64,000 bases of DNA from CBDDCX01 sp965226925 (GCA_965226925.1 CBDDEN010000010.1:434001-498000), one strand, 5' to 3'; numbered from the stretch's first letter, positions 26,060 through 35,747 are shown. Notes: generated by a model not told the origin, from the letters alone. Numbers and translations are program-made.

Positions 26060-26890
26060 ATGTCGGACCCGCAGACCGCTCGCGCGCGGGCCATCTTCGC
26101 CGCGATGGTATTCGCGCTCGCACCAGCCGCGTGTCGGGGTCCGGCGGGCACTCCGGCGGACACCGTCGCCCAACTGTTCGGGGGCGAGCTGCAGATCGTC
26201 GATCTGACCCACGCGCTCAGCAGTACGACCCCGTTTTGGCCCAGTCCGCGAGGAAATCCGTTCACGCACGACACGATTCGTGCCCATTCCGACGGCTCGC
26301 CGTCCATGGCCGCGTACTCGACGCCTGAACATCACGGCACCCATATCGACGCTCCGGTACATTCGGCGGAGGGGCAGCCGTCGGTCGACCGGCTCACACC
26401 CGACGATCTCTTCGGTCCGGCAGCGGTGATCGACATCTCAGCCCAATCCGAGGCGGACCCGGACTACAGCGTCACCGTTGCGGACGTGGAAGCCTGGGAG
26501 TCGGAGCATGGACGCATCCCGTCCGGAGCCATCGTGCTCCTCCATACCGGCTGGGGCGACAGGTACACTGACCCGGTGGCCTACCCCAACCTCGATGCCG
26601 AGGGAAATCTCCATTTCCCGGGGTTTTCGGCGGAGGTGGGCGAGCTCCTGGTGAACGAACGTGACATCCGCGGGATCGTGATCGACAACCTGTCCATCGA
26701 CCCCGGCGTCGGCCCGGGATTCCCGGTCCACGGCATCGTGAACGGATCGGGCAAGTTCCATCTCGAGAACGTGGCCAACCTCGGACAGGTCCCTGCCGTG
26801 GGCGCCTACGTCATCGTGGCCCCGATCAAGATCGAGGGCGGTTCCGGGGGCCAGGTGAGGATCTTCTCGGTGCTCCCGAGTTCTTCCTGA
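26060..26890 (+). CDS. Cyclase family lipoprotein (kynurenine-formamidase-like)
   Basis: ATG 26060 follows GAGGTG and gives a short signal with lipobox (FALAPAACRG). The mature protein has the metal motif HHGTHIDAPVH, the following WESEHGRIPSGAIVLLHTGWGDR block and the late VNGSGKFHLENVANLGQVP block, all matching the cyclase at 1-647. Both are PF04199-type amide or lactone hydrolases; this one is an exported lipoprotein. A peptidase gene follows 26 bases downstream, so the pair may be an operon acting on external amides or small peptides. The substrate is not evident. Confidence 0.85.
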   Translation: MSDPQTARARAIFAAMVFALAPAACRGPAGTPADTVAQLFGGELQIVDLTHALSSTTPFWPSPRGNPFTHDTIRAHSDGSPSMAAYSTPEHHGTHIDAPVHSAEGQPSVDRLTPDDLFGPAAVIDISAQSEADPDYSVTVADVEAWESEHGRIPSGAIVLLHTGWGDRYTDPVAYPNLDAEGNLHFPGFSAEVGELLVNERDIRGIVIDNLSIDPGVGPGFPVHGIVNGSGKFHLENVANLGQVPAVGAYVIVAPIKIEGGSGGQVRIFSVLPSSS

Positions 26891-26916
26891 ACCAGCTACT
26901 GGAATTGGAGGGTGTC

Positions 26917-27906
26917 ATGACGCGTTCGCTGCTTTCTCTCTGCGGCCGTTTGGTCCTGCTGGTCGTGGCCCTGTCGGTCGTGGGATCGACCGCGTTGGCC
27001 TCTACTTCATCGGCCCAGGCCAAGCCCAGGGCGAGGGATCTCGGCGTGCCCTTCCCGGGGACCCCGGGTCCCGACAACGCCATCACGGACGTCGAAGGCA
27101 TTCACGTGGGGCATACCACACTCATCAGCGGCGAGGGTGAGCTGCGCGTGGGTGAAGGACCCGTCCGAACGGGGGTCACGGCGATCCTTCCCCGCGCCGA
27201 CGCTCCGGCGGACCCGGTCTTCGGCGGCTGGTTCGCCCTGAACGGAAACGGGGAAATGACCGGAACCACCTGGATCGAGGAGTCCGGTTTCCTGGAAGGC
27301 CCCATCGCCATCACGAACACCCACAGCGTCGGCGTGGTACGTGACGCGATCATCGCCTGGCACCGCGAGAACGGCACCGCCTTCCAGCCCTGGTCCCTTC
27401 CCGTGGTGGCCGAGACCTACGACGGGTCGCTCAACGACATCAACGGCTTCCACGTCAAACCGGAGCACCTGAGGAGCGCGATCGCGAACGCCTCCGGGGG
27501 ACCCGTGCAAGAAGGCAACGTGGGGGGCGGCACGGGCATGAGTTGCCTCGGGTTCAAGTGCGGCATCGGGACGTCGTCACGGGCCGGCCTCGGGGAGGGA
27601 GACTACACCGTGGGTGTGCTGGTCCAGGCGAACTTCGGCGGAGGGCGAGGGCTGACGATCGCGGGCGTGCCGGTGGGCATGGAGTTCGCGCGCGAGCAAG
27701 AGGCCGGCGGCCTGCCTGCCAGTGACGACGCGTTCGCCGCCGGAGGCGAGACGACCGCCATTTCCGGATTCGAAATCAACCTCGCACGGGAGGGCCGGGG
27801 CTCCATCATCATCGTCGTCGCGACCGACGCACCTCTGCTTCCGCACCAACTCAAGAGGATCGCACGCAGGGCATCCCTCGGGGTGGCGCGCACGGGGGGG
27901 ATCTCG
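26917..27906 (+). pseudogene. P1 family (S58, DmpA-like) peptidase, 3' truncated
   Basis: A signal peptide (LVLLVVALSVVGSTALAS) precedes the family blocks: FPGTPGPDNAITDVEGIHVGHTT, the TNTHSVGVVRDAI segment, VVAETYDGSLNDINGFHV, EGNVGGGTGMSC, and VGVLVQANFGGGR. The autocleavage nucleophile Ser expected in the later G-S-G-D-I-F-L-A-F block is absent because the homology stops at ARTGGISGG (about 27905). From there the sequence matches, on the opposite strand, a piece of an FAD-dependent amino-acid oxidase. The frame continues by chance to 28167. The enzyme as encoded should be inactive. These are normally self-processing beta-peptidyl aminopeptidases of about 370-400 residues. Confidence 0.85.
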
Positions 27907-28130
27907 GGCGGCCAGGTGTCCGGTGCCCCACGAAAGAGACATGCCGGCTCCACCGTGCCCGTAGTTATGGACGAGCGTTTTGTCGTCGAGCTTGTCGGTT
28001 TTGACCACGAAGCCGGAGGGTCGGTGAGGTCGGAGACCCACGGTGGTGCGGATCACCCGCTCCCAGGACGCCTCGACCAGTGCCAGGCTCAAAGGGGTCC
28101 GCGAAGATCCGGTGGCGGTGTCCGCCCCGC
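27907..28130 (-). pseudogene. Fragment of an FAD-dependent D-amino-acid-oxidase-like gene (3' part)
   Basis: On the minus strand the frame reads WERVIRTTVGLRPHRPSGF and then VHNYGHGGAGMSLSWGTGHLA. The pair of G-L-R-P and HNYGHGGxGxxLSWG motifs is the C-terminal FAD- and substrate-binding region of the DAO family. The N-terminal Rossmann domain is missing on the upstream side and the last residues run into P1-peptidase sequence. It is therefore a piece of about 70 codons, with no start. Function is lost. Confidence 0.65.
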
Positions 28131-28230
28131 CCCTGGGCGGTCCGCATGTATGAAGTCCAACGTCTGAGCACGTCTCTCTCCTGAGTCATGTGGGATGGAT
28201 CTGTCTCGACGGGTCGCCCGAACCGGCTCC

Positions 28231-28600
28231 TCACGCCGTCGCATTCCTCCGCGCCGTGAACCAACCCGCCACCACGAGCACGGTCAGCATCGCAGCGGCC
28301 CCGACGGTCAACGCCGGCTGGGTACCTATCAAGATCGCCAAGATGGCGACGTAGAGCACCACCGTGAGACCGGGAATCCAGGGATGTCCCGGCACACGGA
28401 ACGGACGCTCGAGGTCGGGACGAATGCTCCGCAGGCGAAATACCCCAAAAGCACCATCGTGTCCACGGTGATGGCCACCATCATCATGAACTGTATGAGG
28501 AACTCGAACGCTCCGGTGAGCGCCAGAATCCCGATCCACGCCGATATGAAGTAGAGGGCTTTCCTCGGCGTGCCCCGCTCGTCCACCTCTCTGAACGCTT
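28231..28600 (-). pseudogene. Fragment of an APC-family amino acid permease (3' part), with frameshift
   Basis: From about 28600 downwards the frame reads AFREVDERGTPRKALYFIS followed by a helix (AWIGILALTGAFEFLIQFMMM). After a shift near 28450 it continues RLRSIRPDLERPFRVPGHPW and two more helices (GLTVVLYVAILAILIGTQPAL). The R-T-P-x-x-A and R-x-x-x-P-x-x-x-R-P-F-x-x-P-G patterns are typical of the last third of APC permeases. The N-terminal two thirds is missing, and the other side joins directly to an M24-type peptidase fragment. Confidence 0.7.
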
Positions 28601-29131
28601 TGAAAGCCAGTCCGTGCCCATGGGAAGCGTGGGCGAGACGTTGATCCCGATCCGCTGCGGGTCACGCTCCTCCATGACACGGCGCAGGTGGGGGCGGATA
28701 CCCTCGGGCGTATAGCCGTAGTAGATGTGCTCGTCGTAGCTGGCGGGAATGGTCTGGTCCCGCAACTGATGGGACCCGATGAAGACCTTCTCGGGCTTGT
28801 CGTCGCCACGGTCGAAGAAGATATACGCGTTTCGGACGCCACCCCATCCGCCACCGATCTCGGACAGCATCGGATCGAGGTTGGCCTCCCGACTGAAGGT
28901 CAGCCACGCATCGATGTCGTTCCTGCGCATGGCACCGAGAAGCACCGTGTCGAGACGCTTCGAGATCAGGTCGTAGCGGATGGCCTGCCTCTCCTTGGCC
29001 CCGGGAATAGCCAGATTGGCCGTTGGAGGCGCCGCCTGCGCGATCGCGTGTGCGGGCAACGAGGCCGTCGCGACCAGCAGACCGAGAATCGACAAAAGCA
29101 GACGAGTCTTCCGTATATCTCTCCGGTGCAT
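28601..29131 (-). pseudogene. 5' fragment of a secreted M24-family (Xaa-Pro/creatinase-like) peptidase
   Basis: Starting at ATG 29131 there is a signal peptide (LLLSILGLLVATASLPAHAIAQ). It is followed by the creatinase N-terminal-like domain: RLDTVLLGAMRRNDIDAWL, an acidic helix and GIRPHLRRVMEERDPQRIGIN. The catalytic pita-bread domain with its metal ligands is missing because homology ends at TLPMGTDWL, near 28615, and permease sequence begins. The ribosome binding site region looks normal, so a truncated protein could still be made, but it would have no peptidase activity. Confidence 0.7.
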
Positions 29132-29303
29132 GTGAAGCGGTCATGGCAAGCTAGGAGGGTCCAAGTGACGGGGCTACTTCCCTGCTCCCGCCTCCCTTCC
29201 ACCGTGCGTCACCCGCCCACGCCGGTGCCCCGTCCTTGCTGACCGCTCCGCCGCGAGTAGAATCCAGAACGGATCGCCGATCTATCGCCCAAGGGAGTCA
29301 TAC

Positions 29304-29384
29304 ATAAAGCGTGCAAAGGTGCTGACACTCGCGTTCGTGACAGCCCTGGCGGCGTGCGAGCCGGAAGCGCCGGGCGATCTATAG
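29304..29384 (+). pseudogene. Possible remnant of a lipoprotein signal sequence
   Basis: A 26-codon frame reads KRAKVLTLAFVTALAACEPEAPGDL and then TAG, quoted in two parts: KRAKVLTLAFVTALAAC and EPEAPGDL. It has the exact layout of a lipoprotein signal with lipobox LAAC. The only possible upstream start is ATA (29304) behind AAGGGAG, which may be a mutated ATG. It looks like a truncated lipoprotein gene immediately upstream of the choice-of-anchor-B gene. It may also be chance. Confidence 0.25.
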
Positions 29385-29411
29385 ACATTACTTCCTGATG
29401 TGAGGGACTTC

Positions 29412-31829
29412 ATGAGATGGATCGGCAGCGGGTTGATCGGAATGGCCGTCGCGCTGGTGTGGGCTGCGGCCTCGGCGTCGGCGCAATCGATGGCGGGTGC
29501 GACCCAATCCAACGGTGCGGCGCCGGGTTACGGAGGTGCGGTGGCGGTGAGCGACGGAGAGGTCTTCGTCGGGGAAGCCGGCAACCTGATCGGCCCGGGC
29601 GCGGTGTACGTCTACCGGAAGGGTGCGGGGGGTTGGGCCGAGGTGGGCCGCCTCGAGGCGGCCGACGGGTTCGGCGGCGACGGCTTCGGAACCGCCATCG
29701 CCGTGCGCGACGGGACCATGCTCGTGAGCACCCGACCCAATGAGCAAGTGGGCGGCTCGGCCAACGCTTATGTGTTCGAGCGATCTGCTCCAGGGAACTG
29801 GGCCGAGGTCGGCCGTCTCCCGGCGGTCGAGGTGGCGGCCGATGCCGGGTACGGGAGCGCCCTCGCGCTCGGAGACGGCACGGCCCTCGTGGGCGCGCCG
29901 GCCATGGTGGTCGGGGGGGGCCGAGGCAATCAGCCCGCGCGATCCATCGGACAGGGTGCGGTCTACGTCTTCAGTGGCTCCCGCGGCACCTGGACCAGTC
30001 AAGGTCGGCTGACGGCCGAGGATGCCGCCGAGTCGTTCGGCGCCAGCCTGTCGGTTCAGGCGGGTCGGTTACTCGTGGGTGCGCCGCTGGCCGACGGGGG
30101 CGGAGCGGTCCACACCTTCCGGATGGACGTTGGAGGTTGGCAGGCGCAGGGCACACTGCCGACGCAGGGCCTGGCCGGCGACGACGCGTTCGGTGCGGCG
30201 CTGAGCATGGAGGGTGATCTGGCCATCGTGTCCGCGCCCGGCCGCGGTCAGGGCGAAGGGGCCGTCTTCGCCTTCCGCGTGGACGCGGACGGTGGGTGGA
30301 GCCCGGCCGGTCAGTTGCTCGCTTTCGACGGGCTCCAGCAAGACGGTTTCGGTTCGACGGTCGCTCTCGACGGAGGGAACGTGTGGGTCGGCTCGCCGAG
30401 AGCCGATGACCGACAGGGTGCGGCGTACGTCTTCTCCGGGGGGCCCGAGGGCTGGGCCGGAGCCGAGAAGGTCTCGAACGGCGATCCCCGCCCGGGTGAC
30501 GCCTTCGCTTCAACGCTGGCCGTGCAAGGCGACATCGCCGTGGTCGGCGTGGTCGGTGCCGACCTCGGCGCAGGCACGGCCACCATATTCGAGCGTGGCG
30601 CGCGGGGTTGGAGAGCGGCCGACGTGATCCTGTCCGAAATGGAGCATTACGCCGCCGTGCTGGGAGGCCAGGTGGACTGCTCCGAAGGCGCGGCGACGGC
30701 CTTCGAGTGCTCCGACTACGACCTGGTGTCCTTCCTTCCCGTAGGTGACATGGGCGTTCCGAGAGGGGTCAACGTCAACGACCTCTGGGGATGGCTCGAT
30801 CTGGACACCGGCCGGGAGTACGCGATCGTGGGGCGGCGCGACGGGACCTCCTTCGTGGACGTCACTGACCCGCTCCATCCGCGGTACCTTGGGCAGCTAT
30901 GGAGGACGGAGGGATCGCCGCTCGCCTCGTGGCGGGACATCAAGGTCTATAAGAACCACGCCTATATCGTGGCCGACGGTTCGGGCCTGCACGCCATCCA
31001 GATCTTCGACCTCACTCAGCTCCGCGACGTGACCGATCCGGTCACCTTCGAGGAGACGGCGCACTACGACGGTGTGGCCAGTGTGCACAACATCGCGATC
31101 AACGAGGAGACGGGGTTCGGGTACAGCGTGGGGAACAGCTCGGGCGGCGAGACGTGTGGCGGAGGGATCCACATCATCGATCTGAAGGAGCCCACGAGTC
31201 CGGAGTTCGTGGGATGCTTCTCACAGCCGGGCACGGGACGCAACGGCACCGGCTACACACACGACGCCCAGTGTGTGACCTATCACGGACCCGACGAAGA
31301 GCATGCGGGCAAGCAGATCTGCTTCGGATCCAACGAGACGGCGTTCAGCATTGCCGATGTGACGGACCCCGCCAACACGGAGGCCCTGGGCCTGGCGACC
31401 TACCCCGACGTGGCCTACACGCACCAAGGATGGCTCTCCGAGGATCACCAGTACTTCTTCCAGGGAGACGAGCTGGACGAAGGCGACGGGCGCAAGACCC
31501 GCACACTGATCTGGGACATCTCCGACCTGGACGACCCCCAACTCGCCAAGGAGTTCTTCGGCACACACGAGTCCACTGACCACAACATGTACGTCCTGGG
31601 CAATTTGCTGTACCAGTCGAACAACCGTGCGGGAATGCGGGTGCTCGACATCAGTGATCCCGAGAATCCGGTAGAGGTGGGATTCTTCGACACCGTGCCC
31701 CACGGGGACAACGGATCCGGCACCGGCGGCTCGTGGAGTAACTATCCGTACTTCCCGAGCGGCAATATCATCGTCAGCAGCCGTTTCGAAGGGCTCTTCA
31801 TTCTCAAGAAGAGGCAGCCCATCATGTGA
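29412..31829 (+). CDS. Choice-of-anchor B family secreted protein with N-terminal beta-propeller
   Basis: The 805-residue protein has a signal peptide (GMAVALVWAAASASAQ). Residues 40-410 contain about seven FG-GAP-like repeats of the form G-D-G-F-G-x-A-(I/L)-A-V-x-(D/G)-G followed by VGAP and AYVF segments, predicting a beta-propeller. The C-terminal half has LVIVD-like blades (FVDVTDPLHPRYLGQL, IQIFDLTQLRDVTDP, GMRVLDISDPENPVEVGFFDT) and the choice-of-anchor-B signature WRDIKVYKNHAYIVAD plus HNIAINEETGFGY. Such proteins are exported and often surface-bound; function is unknown. I chose ATG 29412 over GTG 29400. A hairpin follows the stop. Confidence 0.85.
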   Translation: MRWIGSGLIGMAVALVWAAASASAQSMAGATQSNGAAPGYGGAVAVSDGEVFVGEAGNLIGPGAVYVYRKGAGGWAEVGRLEAADGFGGDGFGTAIAVRDGTMLVSTRPNEQVGGSANAYVFERSAPGNWAEVGRLPAVEVAADAGYGSALALGDGTALVGAPAMVVGGGRGNQPARSIGQGAVYVFSGSRGTWTSQGRLTAEDAAESFGASLSVQAGRLLVGAPLADGGGAVHTFRMDVGGWQAQGTLPTQGLAGDDAFGAALSMEGDLAIVSAPGRGQGEGAVFAFRVDADGGWSPAGQLLAFDGLQQDGFGSTVALDGGNVWVGSPRADDRQGAAYVFSGGPEGWAGAEKVSNGDPRPGDAFASTLAVQGDIAVVGVVGADLGAGTATIFERGARGWRAADVILSEMEHYAAVLGGQVDCSEGAATAFECSDYDLVSFLPVGDMGVPRGVNVNDLWGWLDLDTGREYAIVGRRDGTSFVDVTDPLHPRYLGQLWRTEGSPLASWRDIKVYKNHAYIVADGSGLHAIQIFDLTQLRDVTDPVTFEETAHYDGVASVHNIAINEETGFGYSVGNSSGGETCGGGIHIIDLKEPTSPEFVGCFSQPGTGRNGTGYTHDAQCVTYHGPDEEHAGKQICFGSNETAFSIADVTDPANTEALGLATYPDVAYTHQGWLSEDHQYFFQGDELDEGDGRKTRTLIWDISDLDDPQLAKEFFGTHESTDHNMYVLGNLLYQSNNRAGMRVLDISDPENPVEVGFFDTVPHGDNGSGTGGSWSNYPYFPSGNIIVSSRFEGLFILKKRQPIM

Positions 31830-31835
31830 TGGTCT

Positions 31836-31866
31836 GGGGTCACGGTCGCCGGGCGACCGTGGCCCC
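31836..31866 (+). terminator. Terminator-like hairpin after the choice-of-anchor B gene
   Basis: The arm GGGGTCACGGTCGC pairs with GCGACCGTGGCCCC around a 3-base loop (14 pairs, one wobble). It begins 7 bases after the stop codon. There is no T-run, so termination efficiency is uncertain. Confidence 0.55.
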
Positions 31867-31905
31867 GACCTCACAATCAGGCCACGACCCTGCTGCTAAC
31901 CACAA

Positions 31906-33018
31906 ATGAGCGCGATTCTCCGTAGGCGGATCAGGTCCACGTTGACCTTCACGGTCCTCGGCGTGGCAGTAGGCTTCCTGATCGGGTTGGCGGCTAGCGC
32001 CTTCGACGACACGGCCATCCTCTGGAGTGGCTTTCGAGGATCGAGCGTCGGAGTCCTGATCGGCTTCTCCTTCGGAGTCGGCGAGGAATTCCTGGTCCCG
32101 AGGCTCAGTCGGAAGCTGAGCTTCCTGATGCTCAACCTGGCGCGGGTGATCGTGTACGCCGCCGTCATCCTCCTATCGTTGGTTCTCGTGAACGCTCTGA
32201 GGTTCGCGCTGACCCTGGACATCGGCATGGCAAGCGCGGCGTCCCTCTACGTCAACGACGGGAACTCGACCCGTGACCTGATCGTGGCGATCCTGGCGGC
32301 CATCTCTCTGAGCTCCGTACTCCAGATTCGGCGCCTCCACAACAGAGGAGAGATCACGCGCCTCCTCACAGGGCAGTACTACTACCCGCAGGAGGAGTCG
32401 CGTGTGTTCCTTTTCGCCGATCTGGTAGGCTCGACCTCGCATGCCGAACGGCTCGGCGCGCTGAAGTACAGTATGCTACTCCGCGCTCTCTTCACCGACG
32501 TCTCGGAGGCCATACTCGCCTGGCATGGTGAGGTGTACCAATACGCCGGAGACGAAGTCATCATCAGTTGGCGCATCGATGCAGGCGCGAAGAACGCCGC
32601 CTGCATCAGGTGCTTCGTGGAGATGGTGGCGTCACTGGAGAAGCGTGGCGCAGAGTACCGAAAGCGCTTCGACTGTACGCCCGAACTCCGCGGTGCCGTC
32701 CACGGCGGGCAGGTCGTCACGACGTGGGTGGGCGAAGCCAAGAAGGAGCTCGCGTTTCACGGGGATGCGCTGAACGCGACTGCTCGCATCCTGTCGCTGT
32801 GCAAGGAGCGGGGGATACGGCTGCTCGCCTCGGACGAGATTCTCGACCTCCTGACGCTGCCCTCCGGCCTCATCGCGGAGTCCGTCGGCGAGGTGGAGTT
32901 GAGAGGGAAGCGTGCGCTCGTCCGCCTGTCTTCGATCGAGGCGAGACCCGCGCCCGGCGATGCCCGAGGGGAGCCCGGCATTGGCTCGGGCTCGCGAACC
33001 GGCTCGCACGGAGAGTAA
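31906..33018 (+). CDS. Class III adenylate/guanylate cyclase with N-terminal membrane domain
   Basis: Residues 1-145 hold about four membrane helices in a compact domain without recognised sensor motifs. From residue 160 a class III cyclase catalytic domain follows: VFLFADLVGSTSHAERLG carries the first metal-binding Asp, and YQYAGDEVIISW the second. A later Asn/Arg pair appears in HGDALNATARI. It should convert ATP (or GTP) to the cyclic nucleotide in the cytoplasm; the substrate-specifying residues are not certain by eye. A low-complexity tail (PAPGDARGEPGIGSGSRTGS) ends the protein. It is a single gene after a hairpin. Confidence 0.85.
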   Translation: MSAILRRRIRSTLTFTVLGVAVGFLIGLAASAFDDTAILWSGFRGSSVGVLIGFSFGVGEEFLVPRLSRKLSFLMLNLARVIVYAAVILLSLVLVNALRFALTLDIGMASAASLYVNDGNSTRDLIVAILAAISLSSVLQIRRLHNRGEITRLLTGQYYYPQEESRVFLFADLVGSTSHAERLGALKYSMLLRALFTDVSEAILAWHGEVYQYAGDEVIISWRIDAGAKNAACIRCFVEMVASLEKRGAEYRKRFDCTPELRGAVHGGQVVTTWVGEAKKELAFHGDALNATARILSLCKERGIRLLASDEILDLLTLPSGLIAESVGEVELRGKRALVRLSSIEARPAPGDARGEPGIGSGSRTGSHGE

Positions 33019-33215
33019 CCCGACGGCGCGGGCTCGTATGATAGGGGGCCATTGGTTACGATAATCCTCTGCCAAGCACAGCGACGCGACCTTGGAGATC
33101 GTAGAGGCACAGGGGCACGTCCTTTCGTTGAACATGGTCACGGTCATGGACTGGATCGACGGGGCCTTGAATCCCTGAGCGACGGTCCACACACTTCGAA
33201 TCACGGGCGACCCTC

Positions 33216-33947
33216 ATGAAGTACGCGTCCTCCGTCGTCGACCTGATCGGAAACACCCCTCTCCTCGCCCTCGATCGCATCAATACGGACGGCGCGGCGC
33301 GCCTCTTCGGCAAGTGCGAGTTCCTCAATCCGATCGCCGTGAAGGACCGGCCGGTGTTGTGGATGATCCAGGAGCTGGGCACGAAGGGTGCCAAGGCCCG
33401 GGCGCTGGAGGTACACGAGGCGACACCCGGCTCCTTCTACGTGGGCCAGCACGACAACCCCGACAACCGCAAGGCCCACGTCGAGACGACGGGCGAGGAG
33501 ATTTGGAGCGACACCGAGGGCCGGGTCGACGTCTTCGTGGCCCCCATGGGGACCGGAGGCACCGTGTGCGGCGTGTCCGAAGCGCTCAAACCCCGCAAGC
33601 CGGAGCTTCGGGTGGTGGGAGTGGAGCCCGAGGAAGCGCCCTTCGTCTCGGAGGGCCGATTCGCCCCGCATCGTATGATGGGCACGGCGCCGGGATTCAT
33701 GCCCGGAATCCTGGATCGCGAACTCATCGACGAGATACTCCTGGTTTCCGAGGACGACGCCTTCGAGACGTGTCGGGAGCTGGCCCGCAAGGAAGGAATC
33801 CTTGTGGGTATCTCCTCTGGTGCCAGTGTGTGCGCGGCACTGAGACTGGCCCGCGGTTCGGACTATCGGGACAAGATCATCGTCTGCATGCTCTGTGACA
33901 GCGGAGAGCGATACCGGAGCGTCGACGGGCTCTTCGACTCGGGCTGA
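33216..33947 (+). pseudogene. Cysteine synthase-like PLP enzyme with an internal in-frame deletion
   Basis: The ends match O-acetylserine sulfhydrylase/cystathionine beta-synthase family enzymes: VVDLIGNTPLLALDRI, KCEFLNPIAVKDRP with the PLP Lys, then APMGTGGTVCGVSEALK (PLP phosphate loop), RMMGTAPGFMPGILD and GILVGISSGASVCAA. The 243 residues are some 70 short of the usual 310. The gap lies between MIQELGTKG and AKARALEVHEATPGS, which removes the TSGNTG loop that holds the substrate carboxylate and the next helices. The frame is otherwise open. Activity is unlikely. If the loss is real it is a deletion, not an error in a single base. Confidence 0.8.
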
Positions 33948-34235
33948 GCCGCAGACCTTCGGCCGTTCAGGGCAAACACTGCCGGCCTTCGGCAAACACT
34001 TCCCCGCAACATACCGCACCTCCTACGGCCTCCCCCTTTCGGGGCTCCTCCATCGCCGTGGCACGGCCGTTGCATCGAGTGTCAATAGGAAGGGGTCCGC
34101 CCTCTGAGACCAGAGCCGGTCACGAGAAGGGATTCGGGCCATGGCGCATCGAATGCGACGTGCCGGAAACACGGTGGAGCGGGACGCAAGACGCGGTGAT
34201 CTCCGGCGATTCGCGAATCGATGCAGGAGGTCGAG

Positions 34236-35747
34236 ATGAGACGAGCACGGATTACGACAGGCTGTGGGCGGCGCTTCGCCCTCGTGCTGAGTGTCGCGTC
34301 CATCCTCCCTCTCGGTCGTGTCTCGGCCGCCCATACCGGTTCCCCGTTGGGGGGCGGCGACCCGCAGGTACAAGTCGAGGGCACCGCCGCGGCCCTACAG
34401 CTCGGCAACGCCTTCGCCGCTGTGGCCAGTGTCGTTCGGCCCGCCGTCGTCTTCATCAGGGTCGAGACCCTTACCACGGGCCTCGACGCCCCGTCGGACA
34501 TGCCCTTGGCTCTCCGTGGTGCCTTCGGCGGGACCCGCCCGCGGATCTCGACCAGCAGCGGAACGGGGTTCATCATCCTACCCAACGGCTACATCGTCAC
34601 CAATCAGCATGTGATCGATGGGGCACGCCGCGTGTTCGTGCGTCTCTTCGACGGTCGCGAGTACGAGGCGGAGATCGTCGGCGAAGACGTCCTGAGCGAT
34701 ATCGCCGTCGTGAAGATAGAGGAGGCGGATCTGCCGACCGCGTTCCTCGGCGACTCGGATCAGCTGCGCGTGGGTGAGTGGGTTCTCGCGATCGGCAAGC
34801 CGATGGGTAACACCTTGATGTTCAGCGTGACCGCAGGGATCGTGAGTGCGACCGACCGTTCCATGCTCATGCCCAACTCGAGAGCCGCCGTACAGGAGTA
34901 CATCCAGACCGACGCCGTGGCGAACAGCGGCAACTCCGGCGGGCCGCTGGTGGACCTCTACGGGCACATCGTCGGAATGAACGCGGCCATCGCCAGCCGA
35001 TCGGGATACTACCAAGGATACACGCTGGCCATTCCGGCCAAGCTGATCCTGCCCGTGGTGTCTCAACTCATGCAGCATGGCCGCGTCACGCGGGGCGTCC
35101 TCGGTGCCGCCACGTCACGGGCCACCTCCGAAGACGCTCTCGCCGTGGGGCTCGACACGATCTGTGGTGTCGTCGTACAAGACGTCGGCGACGAGGAGAG
35201 TCCGGCGCAGCGCTCCGGACTCCGTCCGGGAGACGTGATCGTCGACGTGGACGGCTACCGCGTCATGTCCGTGGCCCAACTCCAGCGGAGCGTCTGGTTC
35301 AAGGCGCCCGGCGACAGCGTGGTCCTGACCGTGCACCGGGAAGCGGGTGTCGTCGAGACGCTGACGGTGCATCTGGGTGCCGAGGCGATCGAGGCCGGAA
35401 CGAAGTCCGCACGGGCCTGGCAGAGCGAGGACGGCATGGAGCTGCCGTGCTCGAACCACCCGTTGGGGCTCTGCCTCGCGCCGTTCGATAGCGGGCACGG
35501 GTCGCCGGGTGACATCGCACCCGAGAGAGTGGGACCCATCGTCACGGGCGTCTACCCCGGCGGCCCGTCCTACGGCAAGATCTTCGCCGACTACGACGTG
35601 ATCACGCACGTCAACGACGTGCGGGTTCGCTCCGAGAGCGATGTCGAGGACGCTCTCGCCGACGCCGCTCCGGGTGACATCGTATCCGTGCAGACCTACC
35701 GGTTCCGCTCGGACGAAACCGGCTTCGCCCGCGTCCGCATCCGTTGA
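34236..35747 (+). CDS. Secreted HtrA/DegP-like trypsin-family serine protease with two PDZ domains
   Basis: ATG 34236 lies 8 bases after AGGAGGT; an upstream ATG (34221) is less well placed. A signal peptide (FALVLSVASILPLGRVSA) is followed by the trypsin-like domain. The catalytic triad is His in VTNQHVIDG, Asp in LSDIAVVKI and Ser in GNSGGPLVD. The first PDZ domain lies around residues 280-375 (SGLRPGDVIVDVDGYRV) and a second after 400 (VTGVYPGGPSYGKIFADYDVI). A segment with two Cys (LPCSNHPLGLCL) lies between them. It should act in the periplasm in protein quality control. It stands alone after a 288-base gap with no recognised gene. Confidence 0.9.
   Translation: MRRARITTGCGRRFALVLSVASILPLGRVSAAHTGSPLGGGDPQVQVEGTAAALQLGNAFAAVASVVRPAVVFIRVETLTTGLDAPSDMPLALRGAFGGTRPRISTSSGTGFIILPNGYIVTNQHVIDGARRVFVRLFDGREYEAEIVGEDVLSDIAVVKIEEADLPTAFLGDSDQLRVGEWVLAIGKPMGNTLMFSVTAGIVSATDRSMLMPNSRAAVQEYIQTDAVANSGNSGGPLVDLYGHIVGMNAAIASRSGYYQGYTLAIPAKLILPVVSQLMQHGRVTRGVLGAATSRATSEDALAVGLDTICGVVVQDVGDEESPAQRSGLRPGDVIVDVDGYRVMSVAQLQRSVWFKAPGDSVVLTVHREAGVVETLTVHLGAEAIEAGTKSARAWQSEDGMELPCSNHPLGLCLAPFDSGHGSPGDIAPERVGPIVTGVYPGGPSYGKIFADYDVITHVNDVRVRSESDVEDALADAAPGDIVSVQTYRFRSDETGFARVRIR

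Noticed and set aside
33948..34235. Repeated short words (CCTTCGGC and GGCAAACACT) before the HtrA gene
   Set aside because: The copies are two, short and imperfect; there is not enough for a repeat array, operator or CRISPR.
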